Source: Eublepharis macularius | Taxonomy: Eukaryota; Chordata; Lepidosauria; Squamata; Eublepharidae | DNA length: 64,000 bases | Direction: 5' to 3' | NCBI RefSeq assembly: GCF_028583425.1 | Contig: NC_072796.1 | Location: forward strand, 141,245,464-141,309,463 | Shown here: in pieces, positions 34,349-43,712 of the stretch | Layout of the letters: each line of letters starts with the position of its first letter | Position numbering within the stretch: the first letter of the stretch is position 1 | Made by a program: the position numbers and the translations under genes | Notes under the pieces: generated by a model | Databases searched by the model: none | Told to the model about the DNA's origin: nothing | What the model saw: the letters and a program-made list of their open reading frames with translations, nothing else

Positions 34349-37300
34349 TGAGAGAGAGAGTGAGAGAGAGAGTGAGAGAGAGAGTGAGAGTGAGAGTGAG
34401 AGTGAGTGAGTGCAGGAATCCAAGATCCATATCCACCCTAATCCTGCCTCCTGCAATTATACTAGAATAACTAGCTTGACAGTCATCTTAGTCACTTTTA
34501 GTTTAAAAAATGGGTTAGTTATCTTTTCTTCTAGTGATTTCTTTTTTTATTCTTTGACAATTGTAGACTGTTTCATCACCTTAATGCTTCCGATATCTTT
34601 TTCATTAGCCCCTCTGTGCCAGTTTCTGCAGAGCTCTGTTGCAGCCACACTGATTTTTCCCCCCAGCTCAACCTGCCAGCCTGACCTCGTGTGTGTGTGT
34701 GTGTGTGTGTCTGTTCCACTTTGTTTTCCGTGAGCACCTCACGGCCAGCTGGGCTGCTCCATGGCTCTCTGGGATCACTAAGGAGGCACTGCAGAAGGTG
34801 TTGGGGTGGTTGCCTGTTGTGCATTTGGGGGGCTGCATGGGGATCCTCTATTTTATTTCACTTTTTCAGCAGTTGAAAGTCAGAACTGCCCTTCCTGCCT
34901 TGAAAGGCACTTTATCCTGAGAGGCTTCCAGTAGTTCTTTGTTCTTAAACTTAAGTTTTAATTGTGTTTTTTGAAATGTTCAAGCCATGGCAGCTTGCAA
35001 AGAAAAAAAAAAGTACTAGAACTCTGACCTTGTGGCATGTCTCATGGGAATTGCTTCTGATCAGGAGGCTGTATTGGAAGTTACGTACCTAAAAATCGCA
35101 CTCGCCGATAAGTGTAGTTGGTGATTTTAAAAGTTTTTAGTGGGGACAGCAGCAAGAATCTAGAAAATACCAAGAGATGAAAGTATAAATGGCATATAAT
35201 AGGAGTATGGAGAGAAATGGAAGGAAAATTGCAGCATATATGCCAGTAGAATCAGATTCCTGATGCAATATTTGCGGGGAGGGGTGCTGTCCCTACATAA
35301 AGTGCAACACTAAGAGAAAGCCACTGGGAGTAGTTTAGCTCTAAGCCTGGCCACTTGCAACCTGACAATTCAGTGTAGTTAATCCAAGAACTATTTTACT
35401 TTAATCAGAATGTTTTTCTCTTGCCTCTGGGCTTATATAAAATCCCAAGGAGCCTGGTGGAATATTAAAAGTAAAACAAAAATTAAAACCATTAGGAGTC
35501 TTTTAAAAAAAAAAAAAAACCCTGACAAAACTTTTTAAAAACGTGATGCAAATGTAACCAGATTACAGCAAAACAAGCAGAAAGATGAAATTAAGTATTC
35601 TGAAGCGAAGGTCCTTTTTTGAGTCTGACACGGAGATGCTTTTGGAAAAGAAGGGCCACGGTCCTGGCGCAGTTGAGAAGGGCCTGTACCGTGTGGTTAT
35701 TCAGAGGACTTCTCCTGGAAGAACGGGTTCATGGAGGAGGTCTGCAAAAACACATCAGTGATGGAAGTGGGTGGTCCACGCAGTATCCTGAACCCCTGGA
35801 CTGCTGGGGACTTTAAAGGTCCAAGCCACAATTTATAATTAACCCCATTAGATCCGGAAAGTGGAGCAGCATAATTTTCCGCACTGTGGTAGACATTGTC
35901 TGGCAGAAGTTTAGGAACAGACTTGGGAGTCTCTCTACATGAGGCATCTGACACGTGAAGAACATGTGTCTGGAGATGCAACGGTAGCTGGGAAGGGTAG
36001 TTTAAAAAGACAGAGCTGGCGGCAGGGCAAAGGCTTTTCTATACACTGGAGCTGTGTGAAGGGGCTGTATGATGCCGGAAGGGAAACTTCAGCCCATGAT
36101 AACCTCTCCAGGTCCAAGGCTGGCTCTGGAAGGCAGCTCCAGCCCATTTCCATCTCTTGCTGCCCTTCGGTTGCCATCCCACCCAGTTTTAAACTGGAGA
36201 GGTGACATTGACAGAGCCCTTTGGGGAGGCAAAGATGAAACTGACAAACCCTCTGAGGAGCTATCTCCAGGAGCTCTGTCTTTTTAAACTGCACTTCCTG
36301 GCTAATATTGCGTCTCCCTACACTTTGACGAACGTGCCCTGAGGTGTCTCATGTAGAGAGACTCTGAGTTGGTCAATTGTGAATTCCAAATAAGCAAAAC
36401 TCCTTCGTGAAAGCATCGTTCTGACATTCCCTGTTTGTGCAGTGGCACCAACAGCGTGTAAACAGTATTGCTGGCAGACTTGGTCACCTCATTCCTTCAC
36501 TCTGGTTCAGATCATTTATGAAGGAATTAAATGGCACTGGTCCCAGTACAGATCCTTGGGGGTTCTCCACAGCTTGCTTCCCTCCCTTGTGAGAACAGCC
36601 CCCGTATTCCTACTTTATGACTACTGTTCTTCACCCAGTCTCTGAGGGGGAACCCTTCTCCTCCCCTGGCTGCTAAGGTTGCTCGGGGCCTTTGGAAAGG
36701 GACTTCTGTCAAAAGCTTTTTGGAAATCCCAGGTATAGCGTGCCTACCAGGTGATCCCTATTTCCAGATTTACAGGCACTCTCTGAGAACGCAGCCTGTC
36801 CTTAAAGTACCATGCCACTTGCCACTAAGGCCTGGCATGGTTCTGGTTGCAATATGCCCGTGGAACCTGCTTGTAAGACGTGGTCAGGGCAAGCTGACTG
36901 TTTATTTGCAGCGTCACATTTATTGTGCCTGTTTAAGCAAGTTAGCGAGGAGAGTGGGGGCTTTGCATTTGAGGCTAGGATGTCGAAGCCACTCTGTCTG
37001 AATGGTTGGCGCAGGTCTCTGGCATATCAGAAGATTCTTATTTTTATTTATGCTTTCTCAGCTTATGGTTGCTTTCGTGCATGTACTTGATCTCCCTGCT
37101 GTGCTTGCCTGCCCCCGCCTCCCCAGCTGCATAAGCCAGTCTCAGTTGAGAGTGTTCTTTTACCCAAAACAAAAATGCTCTTGCCCTTTCCAGCTCAAGA
37201 CAGTTTTGCAAAAACCCCAGGAAGCCCCTCCTGCGCGTCGCAAGAAGCAGTCGGGTCGTGCGACTGTAAGTCGCTTGCTGGGTGGGGAGGGGAGGAGAGG

Positions 37301-38500
37301 AAAGCACACCTCAGCTGTCGTCTGTCCGTCTGTTGTGGCGCAGAGGGAGTGTGGTTTGTGTGTGCTTGAGCCTTTTTCTTACCTTTCATGTTTCCTGCTG
37401 TCTTCATACTGCTCTGTAATTCCTGAGTCTTGCAGGTGGCCAGTTATGCTTTCCAGCTGGCCAGATAGCCACACAAAGGTGTTCACTTGCCCTTCAGGAA
37501 TTTTTCTGAAGTGGGGAAAGAGAATTTCAGCTATAAGTCTTACATATCCTAATTTCTCAATCCTTTTTTAACTTTTTAGAAACCTCCAAACCATATCAGT
37601 GTCAAAATTATTTAAGTGGAAAAGAGCAAGAGTCTAGTAGCGCCTATAAGACTAACAAAATTTGTGGTAAGGTATGAGCTTTTGTGAGTCACAGCTCACT
37701 TCTTCAGATACCCGTGACTCACTGTGACTTACAAAAGCTCCTACCCTACCACAAATTTTGTTAGTCTTATAGGTGCTACTGGACTCTTGCTCTTTTCTAC
37801 TGCTACAGACAGACAAACATGGCTACCCATTTTGACCTAAAATTATTTAAAACAATCTTCTCACACACGTTGCTAGATACTGATATAGGGGTGACTGGAT
37901 CCCAGCAAAGAACTATCGTGGCCTGTGCCCAGGTAGTGTGCTAGCCTGATAGAATTTTTTTACTGTCTCCCCCCCCCCCCCGCACCATACAGTTTTACAA
38001 ACTGTTTTTGATACTTACCCCAATTTCAAGAGCAGTCTGCCATACAATATGGAGGGCACAGTGCGCTGTTCCACAAGTCTAACCCTGAGACTCAGAGTAG
38101 TTGATCCATTCCGTGGTTCCTGGTGGAGTTCTTTACAGAAGAATTGGAGCCATCTGCACTAGTCTGGTAAATAAGTGAACCCTTGTCCCTGACCAGACTG
38201 AGATTACCCACCTTGGAGTTGGAATCGTATTTGTTTTCCCCCAAAGGTTGTCAGGGGCAAGGAAACACGAAACATGAATCTACAAAACACATGATTAAAG
38301 CCACCCCATGCAAAGTCAAACTATTAGCCCCTCTTATTCAGAATTTCCTATTCTGAGTCGATCAGCCGTGACTTTCCTGGCTTGTCCTATCGCCTGCTGT
38401 GTAAAACCTGGAGCGGTATAAAGCATGTGTTCTGCCTCTACACGCCCTTCCGTGTTCTTGTGCCACACACACACACACACACATACATGTGTATATATAT

Positions 38501-38542
<42 letters not shown>

Positions 38543-41500
38543 GCAAGAAACTGGTTTCCATTTAAGATTCTGGAAGGCGGCACTACACATGTAAGAGAGA
38601 GTAATTCCTTGCATATAGAATGCTTTCACCTTATGAGACCACAGAAATATTTCCTTAAAGAAGTAGAGGGACTTGACCCCCTGTGCACCAGTTCATCATC
38701 AGGTTCAAGAGGAGTACGGCTCGGCAGGTTTCGCACGTTCTGTTTTGTGCCCTTCTGTTTATCCCACGTGTGCTGATAGTTTTCCCTGTGTTGCTTCTTG
38801 TCTTCTCCTGTCTCCCGTTCCCCCCCCCTTCAGTGTTGCAGCACTGTTAAGATGGTGCTTACATGCCAGACATTGACCCCCCCCTCCTTCACGCTGTCTG
38901 TCTTGGTTGCAGAGTGCAAGCAGCACCTCTTCGGCAGGGCCCTCTGGAGACCAAAACGAGCTGGTTGCCAGGATCGTCAGTCTGGAGGCGGAGAATCAGA
39001 GCCTTCGTAGTGGTAAGTGGCAGAACCTGATCAGAGGGTGTGTTGGATTTTCTCTGGAGGGACTTGGTAGTGTCTATGCTGCCTGGCTGGAAGGAAGGGG
39101 AGCCGGTGCATCCTTCCTTTCCCAGCCAGATTCCGTTGTAGCTAATGCCATATGGATGCGTGTCTGTCTGTGGTCTTCTCTCCCACACCTGCAGTGGTTA
39201 CAGAGCTCCAGCTTGCCATCTCCAGATTGGAAACTCGCCTGTGTGTACTGGAAAAGGCATCTACCTCTCATCACCCTTCTCCGACACCACCCACCCAGGT
39301 AAAGCAGCCCCCAACTCCCCGTCACGCCATTATTTGTAGATGTGGAATGCTAGTAGATGCTCTCCAGCAGAGCCTTCTGAAGCGGCTTTTTCTTGTGATA
39401 CCTCAAGCAGGATGGTTCTGCCGAGCCCTGTAGATAAGTCTATGGTACCAGGCCCATCCTCACTGCCTCCCCCCACCCCATGCTCCTCCACGGCAGCTTC
39501 GTTCACCTGAACAGGGCCTCCAGCAGGTGCCACCCTGCACATGGGCGAAATCAACAGCAGCCCGTACACAGGCTTTCTCTGTGGTGGCCCCGACCATGTG
39601 GAACGGCCTGCCTGAGGAGGTCAGGAGAGCCCCCATGCTCCTGGCTTTCTGCAAACAGTGCAAAAACGAATTATTCAAAAAGGCTTTTTACTTAGATAGG
39701 AAGGCTGCATTGTAAGGAGGGGATCTCAGATGGATCTGCTAATGAGTTAGGAACCATTGACTTTACCACTGAGTTGTATTGGATTCCTGCTAAGGCTCTG
39801 TCTTTGTGAACTTGTATCTATTTACCCTATGGCATTGTTTATGGAAATGTTCCTGACATTGACTGTACTAATCTCACACTGTGTAATCTGCCTTGAGTCT
39901 CTGGGAGAAAGGCAGACTATAAATGATGTAAATAAAATAAAATAAAATAGTGCGAATCTGACAGATTTGTCTCGCTGTTACTGTCAGTGGCACCTGCAGT
40001 CCTTTCCAGCCGTCACCTTGCTTCATAGTAACACGAGCTTCTGCTCCTGGGACTTGCCTTCCTGCCCCACTTTGCAGTTTGGAAACAGGTCTTGCTTTTG
40101 CCTCATGGCAGGGTTCATTATTTCCTTTTGCCTCCTTGAAGCATGTCACCCCCATGAAGAAAGCGGAGCCGTTTCCCGCTCCCTTGAGGAAAGTAGAGCT
40201 GCCTGCGGCTTCGCTTGCAAAACGGGCGGACTCTCCTGCTGCCGAGGACGAGGACGATGACATTGACCTTTTTGGCAGTGACGATGAGGAGGAGGATCAG
40301 GAGGCTGCCAGGGTCCGGGAAGAGCGGCTCCGGCAGTACACGGAGAAGAAGTCCAAGAAGCCGGGCCTGATTGCCAAGTCCTCCATCCTCCTGGATGTCA
40401 AACCCGTAAGCCCTTCTCACCCAGCGGGGGAACCAGGCCAGGGTTGGGGTGCCGCTGCGGCTGGTTTTTATCTCCCAAAATGTATCTTGGGTGGACCCCA
40501 GGGGGGAGGTGTCAAGAAGAGCCCCACCTTCTGATGTCTGAAGTTTGTGGGTTCTTCTAGCATGCTGTTTCTTCTGGCTGCAGGGATTGATTGCTAGAAG
40601 CTTATGGGGGGGCATGTATTCCACCTTTGGGGAACTTTACAAGGGGTGCTAAACTCAGCATCCTGAAAAGTCCTTCTTTTTTTTTCTTGCCAAGAAGTTT
40701 GGAAAAGCTCAAAGCGCTGGGCAGCACTTGGCATCTCAGGAGTGGGGGAGAGTGAGGTGGAGGGTGGGTGCACGGGTGTGAGTGTTTTCAGTTTATGAAG
40801 CTTTTGTGCCCGGCCAAAAGCTTGCTTGCGTTGTCCTGGACTAATTGAAGCAGAGTAATGTGAATTACGTGTTGCTGAGGGGTTTCAAGTACCGGGTGCA
40901 GGAACTGGCATTTTTTTTTTAATCCTCGCATAGATGTGAATCGTGTTGCATTGGTCTCTGCAGTCACCAGCCTTCACCCAAAGCATGGCGAGTCCCAGGG
41001 GGTCACACCCACACGCTGCTTACCCTGCCTCAGACCTTGAGTCCGTCTGACGCAATATCGTCTTGTTTGACGGGCAGTGGCTCTCCAGCATCCCCGGAGG
41101 AGAAAGGTCTCTTCCCAGCACTTGCTGTCTGAGATCCTTTTGAACTTAAGACTTCCTAAGGTGTGCAAAGCGGTTGCTCTGCCACTGAGCCAGAGCTCCT
41201 GCTCTGTAGGGCTGCCGTATTTGTGGGTTCCAGACTCTTGTTAATAACCAGTTTGTGTCTGTGGTGTAAGTGTGTGTGTAAGGTGCTGTCAAGGCGCAGT
41301 CGACTTAGAGCAAGCTCATAGGGCTTTCAAGGCAAGGGGCGAACAGAGGTGGTTTGCCATCACCTGCCTCTGCAAAGTGACCCTGGATTTCCTCGGTGGT
41401 CTCCCATCCAAGTACTAAGCAGGGCCAACACTGCTTAGCTTCTGAGCTTTGGTGCGATTAGGCTGGCCTGGGCCATCCAGTTTACCATGTGTATATACCC

Positions 41501-43679
41501 CATGGCCTAGAAGCACGCGGTGTTAGGTCACAAAACGCTGAGCTGTCAGGTCAGGTTGCAGATAATATGCAGATGGAAGATACTATCTAGTGCAGCAGTA
41601 ACTTCTACAATAAAACATTACAGCACGACACCAACAGGGTGATCCTGTTTTGGGGTGCTCAGAGCATCGGTAGACGGAGTCCGAATGCAGCAGAGGAGAG
41701 AGAGACACGGATGCCTGTTTGGGAGAGAATGCAGAAACTTCGGGAGACTACAGCCCACATAGTGTGGCGTGACCTGAGCACACCTAGACTAGCCCTATAC
41801 CAACTTGGTGGGGATTGGCTTGCTGGCAAGGAAACTTCATGGAGCCACACCTGCTGGGTCATGAACTCCTACAGAGTTATTTTGTGTTCCTTTTTAGAAG
41901 GGCTTGCTGTTCGTGTGCATGCAGAGAAAGTTCCATCACGTCTTCCTACCTTTTTGCATATGCAGAGGGCAGAGCAGAGCAGCAAAGCAAGGTTGACTAG
42001 TGTGGGAGATGATTCCTTTTTAAGACAGGCAGGTTCAAAGACTCCTTCCTGTCATGTGACTTGACTAGCATCTCATTGGTTCCCATGCTGCCACCAAGAG
42101 GGTTAAAGGTGGTTCCTGGGTCAGGAAAAGTTCACAACCGTGGCTACACACACGTACACACCACCACGATAGTTCACCATGTAGAAATCCTAAGGGAACT
42201 CTGCTAAGCTTTCCCACTGCTGGTCACCGTTATGCACAGTCTGCATTCCTTCTCTGTCAGCACTGAACTTGCTCCAGAACTGGTTCTTGGCTGCAGGAGG
42301 ATGTCAGGTCTCACCTGTTCACACCAAACATGTGACAATCACCTGTTCAAGGGAAAGTGGAGCGGGGGGAGAGCAGGTTGGCATGCAGGCTCTTTGCGGA
42401 GACACTCTAAGATGAATGGGGAATCTAGAGTTTCAGAAAATTGCCAACCTAAAGAGCAGCTTAACTAACCCACACAGATGAGAGAAAAGGATATATTTCT
42501 GTTTTGTTTTTTCATAGGTTTACTTTCCACTAATCTCCTTTATTTCCAAACACAGTCTCATGGTAACCTTTGCGAGCTAAGCTCAGCCTCTGCATTTCAC
42601 TTACCGCCAGCGTAGAGAATCCTTTTCTTCTCTTGCCCTTTTCAGTGGGATGACGAAACGGACATGGCCAAGATGGAGGAACGCGTCCGAACCATTCAGA
42701 TGGATGGTCTGGTCTGGGGAGCCTCCAAACTGGTCCCGGTGGGCTACGGCATCAAGAAACTCCAGATCCAGTGTGTGGTGGAGGATGACAAGGTTGGAAC
42801 AGATATACTGGAGGAGGAGATCACCAAATTTGAAGACTACGTAAGTTCCCCAGGAGGGGCGGGTTTTTTTTTTTTTGACAGTTTTCATCCTAGGCTCCAG
42901 GTCTCGGGCCGCTTGACTCCCACAGACCAGAAATATATATATATATGCCCTAGCATTCCAGGCCCCTGCTGGAAAATCTTGACTCCGCTCAGATATGAAT
43001 CCTTTGTTACCTGGCAGAGCATGTATTCCCACCTTCTACAAGATGTTGCACTTTGGCCCCACGGCAGCATCCTCCTTCCTCCTTGTGCTGTCTGTGAAGA
43101 GTCCCAGGGTTAGCCACGGCTGTCCAGAGGAGTCCTTGACCTTTGGTGCTTGCTGCACTCTCTCTGCCGAGGATGGGCTGCCAGGGCCTTTCCGAGGTTT
43201 GCAGGCACCCTTCCTTCAAGGGTGCCTGTGTTCCATGAAGTCCACGTATACAGAGGTTGTCACTGCTGTCTTTATCCCCTGACACCGGCATTTGTTATTT
43301 TGAGGCAATGAAGGTCATTTGCCAAGGCCTGGGAGGAGAAAGGAATTGGATATTGCAGGGTGGCGGTTGGAGGGGAGTGAGGGACCAGAGGGAAAAGATC
43401 TGCCTGCTTCCTCCTCTGGAGTCCATTTCGATTCTTCTGCACCTTTGGCAGACTTTGCACACCCTTCTGTACAAGCCAGGAGGGCTTGGAGACTTCATGG
43501 TGAAGCCCTAGTTGAGATTGGGGCATCTCCTTGGCAGGAGATAACGTGAACCACCAAAATATTTTGCATTAGCCTGACTTGGGATTTTCATAAGAGCTTG
43601 TGGGCCTTACTGAAGTAATCCTTTTCTTTCTGTCTTCCAGGTACAGAGTGTTGACATAGCTGCTTTCAACAAGATTTAA
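24324..43679 (+). CDS. EEF1D: Elongation factor 1-delta (eEF1Bdelta), long and short forms
   Basis: A guanine-nucleotide exchange subunit of eEF1B: it recharges eEF1A with GTP in the cytoplasm. Coding exons are 24324-25612 (long form only), 27611-27734, 31254-31325, an optional 37194-37265, 38913-39012, 39195-39298, 40142-40405, 42646-42840 and 43641-43679; all borders are GT-AG and phases agree. The short form starts at ATG 27615 and is 297 aa (321 with the optional exon); the long form is 728 aa, longer than the mammalian one because the first exon is longer. Domain order is the eEF1Bgamma-contacting N-terminus with [17 protein letters not shown], a leucine-zipper-like coiled coil across 38913-39298, the acidic [15 protein letters not shown] segment, and the exchange domain ending in DIAAFNKI. 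Confidence 0.97.
25887..26239. mobile_element. Complete non-autonomous hAT-like transposon with 8-bp duplication
   Basis: Element 25895-26231, termini CAGGGCTTTTTTTC and GAAAAAAAGCCCTG, flanked by perfect ACTGTAAC (25887-25894 and 26232-26239). At 337 bp it is the longest copy in the window and shows the left part missing from 11720-11967. It lies in the EEF1D intron after the long exon. Confidence 0.88.
26240..27610 (+). other. EEF1D intron, unassigned
   Basis: No exon or clear repeat seen. The next exon starts at 27611 after the acceptor CTCTTTGCAG. Confidence 0.4.
27611..27734 (+). CDS. EEF1D: EEF1D exon with the short-isoform start codon
   Basis: Four bases (AAAA) precede ATG 27615. In the long form they complete two Lys codons and the ATG becomes an internal Met; in the short form the ATG starts translation. 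The 40 residues [20 protein letters not shown] onward are nearly identical to the vertebrate family and form the eEF1Bgamma-binding end. Confidence 0.95.
29030..29560 (-). mobile_element. L2/CR1-type LINE 3' end with reverse transcriptase C-terminus
   Basis: A 98-codon open frame (29527-29231, minus) ends a non-LTR ORF2: [33 protein letters not shown] and [13 protein letters not shown] are the usual C-terminal blocks. A 3' UTR follows to about 29030, ending in A/T-rich repeats. 5'-truncated; the preserved frame suggests a fairly young copy. Confidence 0.7.
29561..31253 (+). other. EEF1D intron, unassigned
   Basis: No supported exon or repeat. Short frames lack similarity to known proteins. 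Confidence 0.35.
31254..31325 (+). CDS. EEF1D: EEF1D 24-residue exon
   Basis: Encodes [20 protein letters not shown] then SLAG, phase 0 at both ends. In human a 24-residue block at this place is absent from one isoform, so skipping here is plausible but not shown. Confidence 0.9.
33066..33407. mobile_element. Non-autonomous hAT-like transposon C
   Basis: Termini TAGAGATGGGCACAAACC and GGTTCGTGCCCACCTCTA at 33074 and 33399, flanked by ATCAGCAG and ATCAGCAC (7 of 8). Inside, many GGTTCATGAA-like and inverse blocks make it internally palindromic. It has no coding region. Confidence 0.8.
33655..33725 (+). mobile_element. L2-like LINE 3' tail
   Basis: Carries CCACCTTGAGTCCCACTGAG and AAAGGTGGACTATAAATG, the same 3' end as the LINE copies at 39390 and 53395. 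Confidence 0.6.
34314..34412 (+). repeat. Compound (TG)n(AG)n microsatellite
   Basis: About 30 bp of alternating TG followed by about 65 bp of AG-rich purine repeats with TG interruptions. TG runs favour Z-DNA and the purine run could form a triplex. Confidence 0.9.
34690..34711 (+). repeat. (GT)n microsatellite
   Basis: An uninterrupted run of about 10-11 GT units in the same EEF1D intron. Confidence 0.85.
35928..36363. mobile_element. DNA-transposon-like element D, copy 2
   Basis: Inverted termini AGTCTCTCTACATGAG and CATGTAGAGAGACT enclose 436 bp related to 13115-13522. It is more complete than that copy and carries an extra block near 36030-36050. No target duplication is evident. Confidence 0.65.
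37194..37265 (+). CDS. EEF1D: Candidate optional EEF1D exon, Lys/Arg-rich
   Basis: A 72-nt open segment with acceptor CTTGCCCTTTCCAG and strong donor ACT then GTAAGT, phase 0 at both ends. It would insert 24 residues ([20 protein letters not shown] then GRAT) between the 31254 exon and the coiled-coil exon. It has the same length and phase as the upstream 24-residue exon. I do not recall this peptide in the main human isoform, so it is likely a cassette exon; ARRKK could be a weak nuclear signal. Confidence 0.55.
37604..37850. mobile_element. Foldback hammerhead-family insertion, 12-bp target duplication
   Basis: Insert 37616-37838 is flanked by perfect AAAATTATTTAA. Two inverted arms (about 37622-37690 and 37730-37795) share AAATTTTGTTAGTCTTATAG. 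The hairpin region at 37671-37712 lies at the centre. Confidence 0.8.
37671..37712 (-). ncRNA. Hammerhead-ribozyme-like fold (decayed)
   Basis: Minus strand: GGTAT, CTGAAGA, stem GTGAG/CTCAC, AAAAGCTC, ATACC. The outer 5-bp helix and the 5-bp stem are perfect; the first base of GAAA is A, which CpG decay would produce. Confidence 0.35.
38466..38537 (+). repeat. (CA)n-(TA)n-(CA)n microsatellite
   Basis: Two CA tracts separated by an ATGTGTATATATATAC core and ending in TATATATA. It is likely to be length-variable. Confidence 0.9.
38913..39298 (+). CDS. EEF1D: EEF1D coiled-coil exons (38913-39012 and 39195-39298)
   Basis: The two exons encode a heptad-patterned helix, [18 protein letters not shown] continuing into [19 protein letters not shown], the family's leucine-zipper-like oligomerisation region. 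The junction splits a Val codon (phase 1). A Ser/Thr/Pro-rich linker follows. Confidence 0.95.
39390..39950 (+). mobile_element. L2-like LINE 3' end
   Basis: A decayed ORF2 C-terminus ([34 protein letters not shown]) is followed by a 3' UTR with TGCCTTGAGTCTCTGGGAG and an ATAAAATAAAAT tail. It shares its sequence with 53395-54090. Confidence 0.75.
40142..40405 (+). CDS. EEF1D: EEF1D acidic-region exon
   Basis: Encodes 88 residues including [20 protein letters not shown] and [17 protein letters not shown], ending [10 protein letters not shown]. The acidic stretch with an embedded Ser followed by acidic residues is a typical CK2 target in this family. It leads directly into the exchange domain. 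Confidence 0.95.
40406..41265 (+). other. EEF1D intron, unassigned
   Basis: No exon or firmly classified repeat. A fragment at 41175-41210 resembles the tRNA-Ala-like SINE. Confidence 0.35.
41270..41485 (-). mobile_element. 5S rRNA-derived SINE
   Basis: Minus strand: CTCAGAAGCTAAGCAGTGTT, then TACTTGGATGGGAGACCACC, and the Sauria-type tail ending near a CACACAC stretch. Confidence 0.75.
42646..43679 (+). CDS. EEF1D: EEF1D exchange-domain exons (42646-42840 and 43641-43679)
   Basis: Together they encode 77 residues of the EF1 guanine exchange domain: [56 protein letters not shown] and the invariant C-terminus [12 protein letters not shown]. This is the most conserved part of the gene and contacts eEF1A. 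Confidence 0.97.
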
Positions 43680-43706
43680 CAGCAAACCTTTACACTTTCT
43701 AAAGCA

Positions 43707-43712
43707 AATAAA
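43707..43712 (+). terminator. EEF1D polyadenylation signal
   Basis: AATAAA lies 28 bases after the stop codon, giving the very short 3' UTR typical of elongation-factor mRNAs. Confidence 0.85.

Noticed and set aside
37002-37571. 189-aa plus-strand frame across the optional EEF1D exon
   Set aside because: It runs in a different frame through the splice sites and has no similarity; only the 72-nt exon inside it is supported.
38466-38537. CRISPR-like regular repeat
   Set aside because: It is a dinucleotide microsatellite without spacers, in a vertebrate genome.
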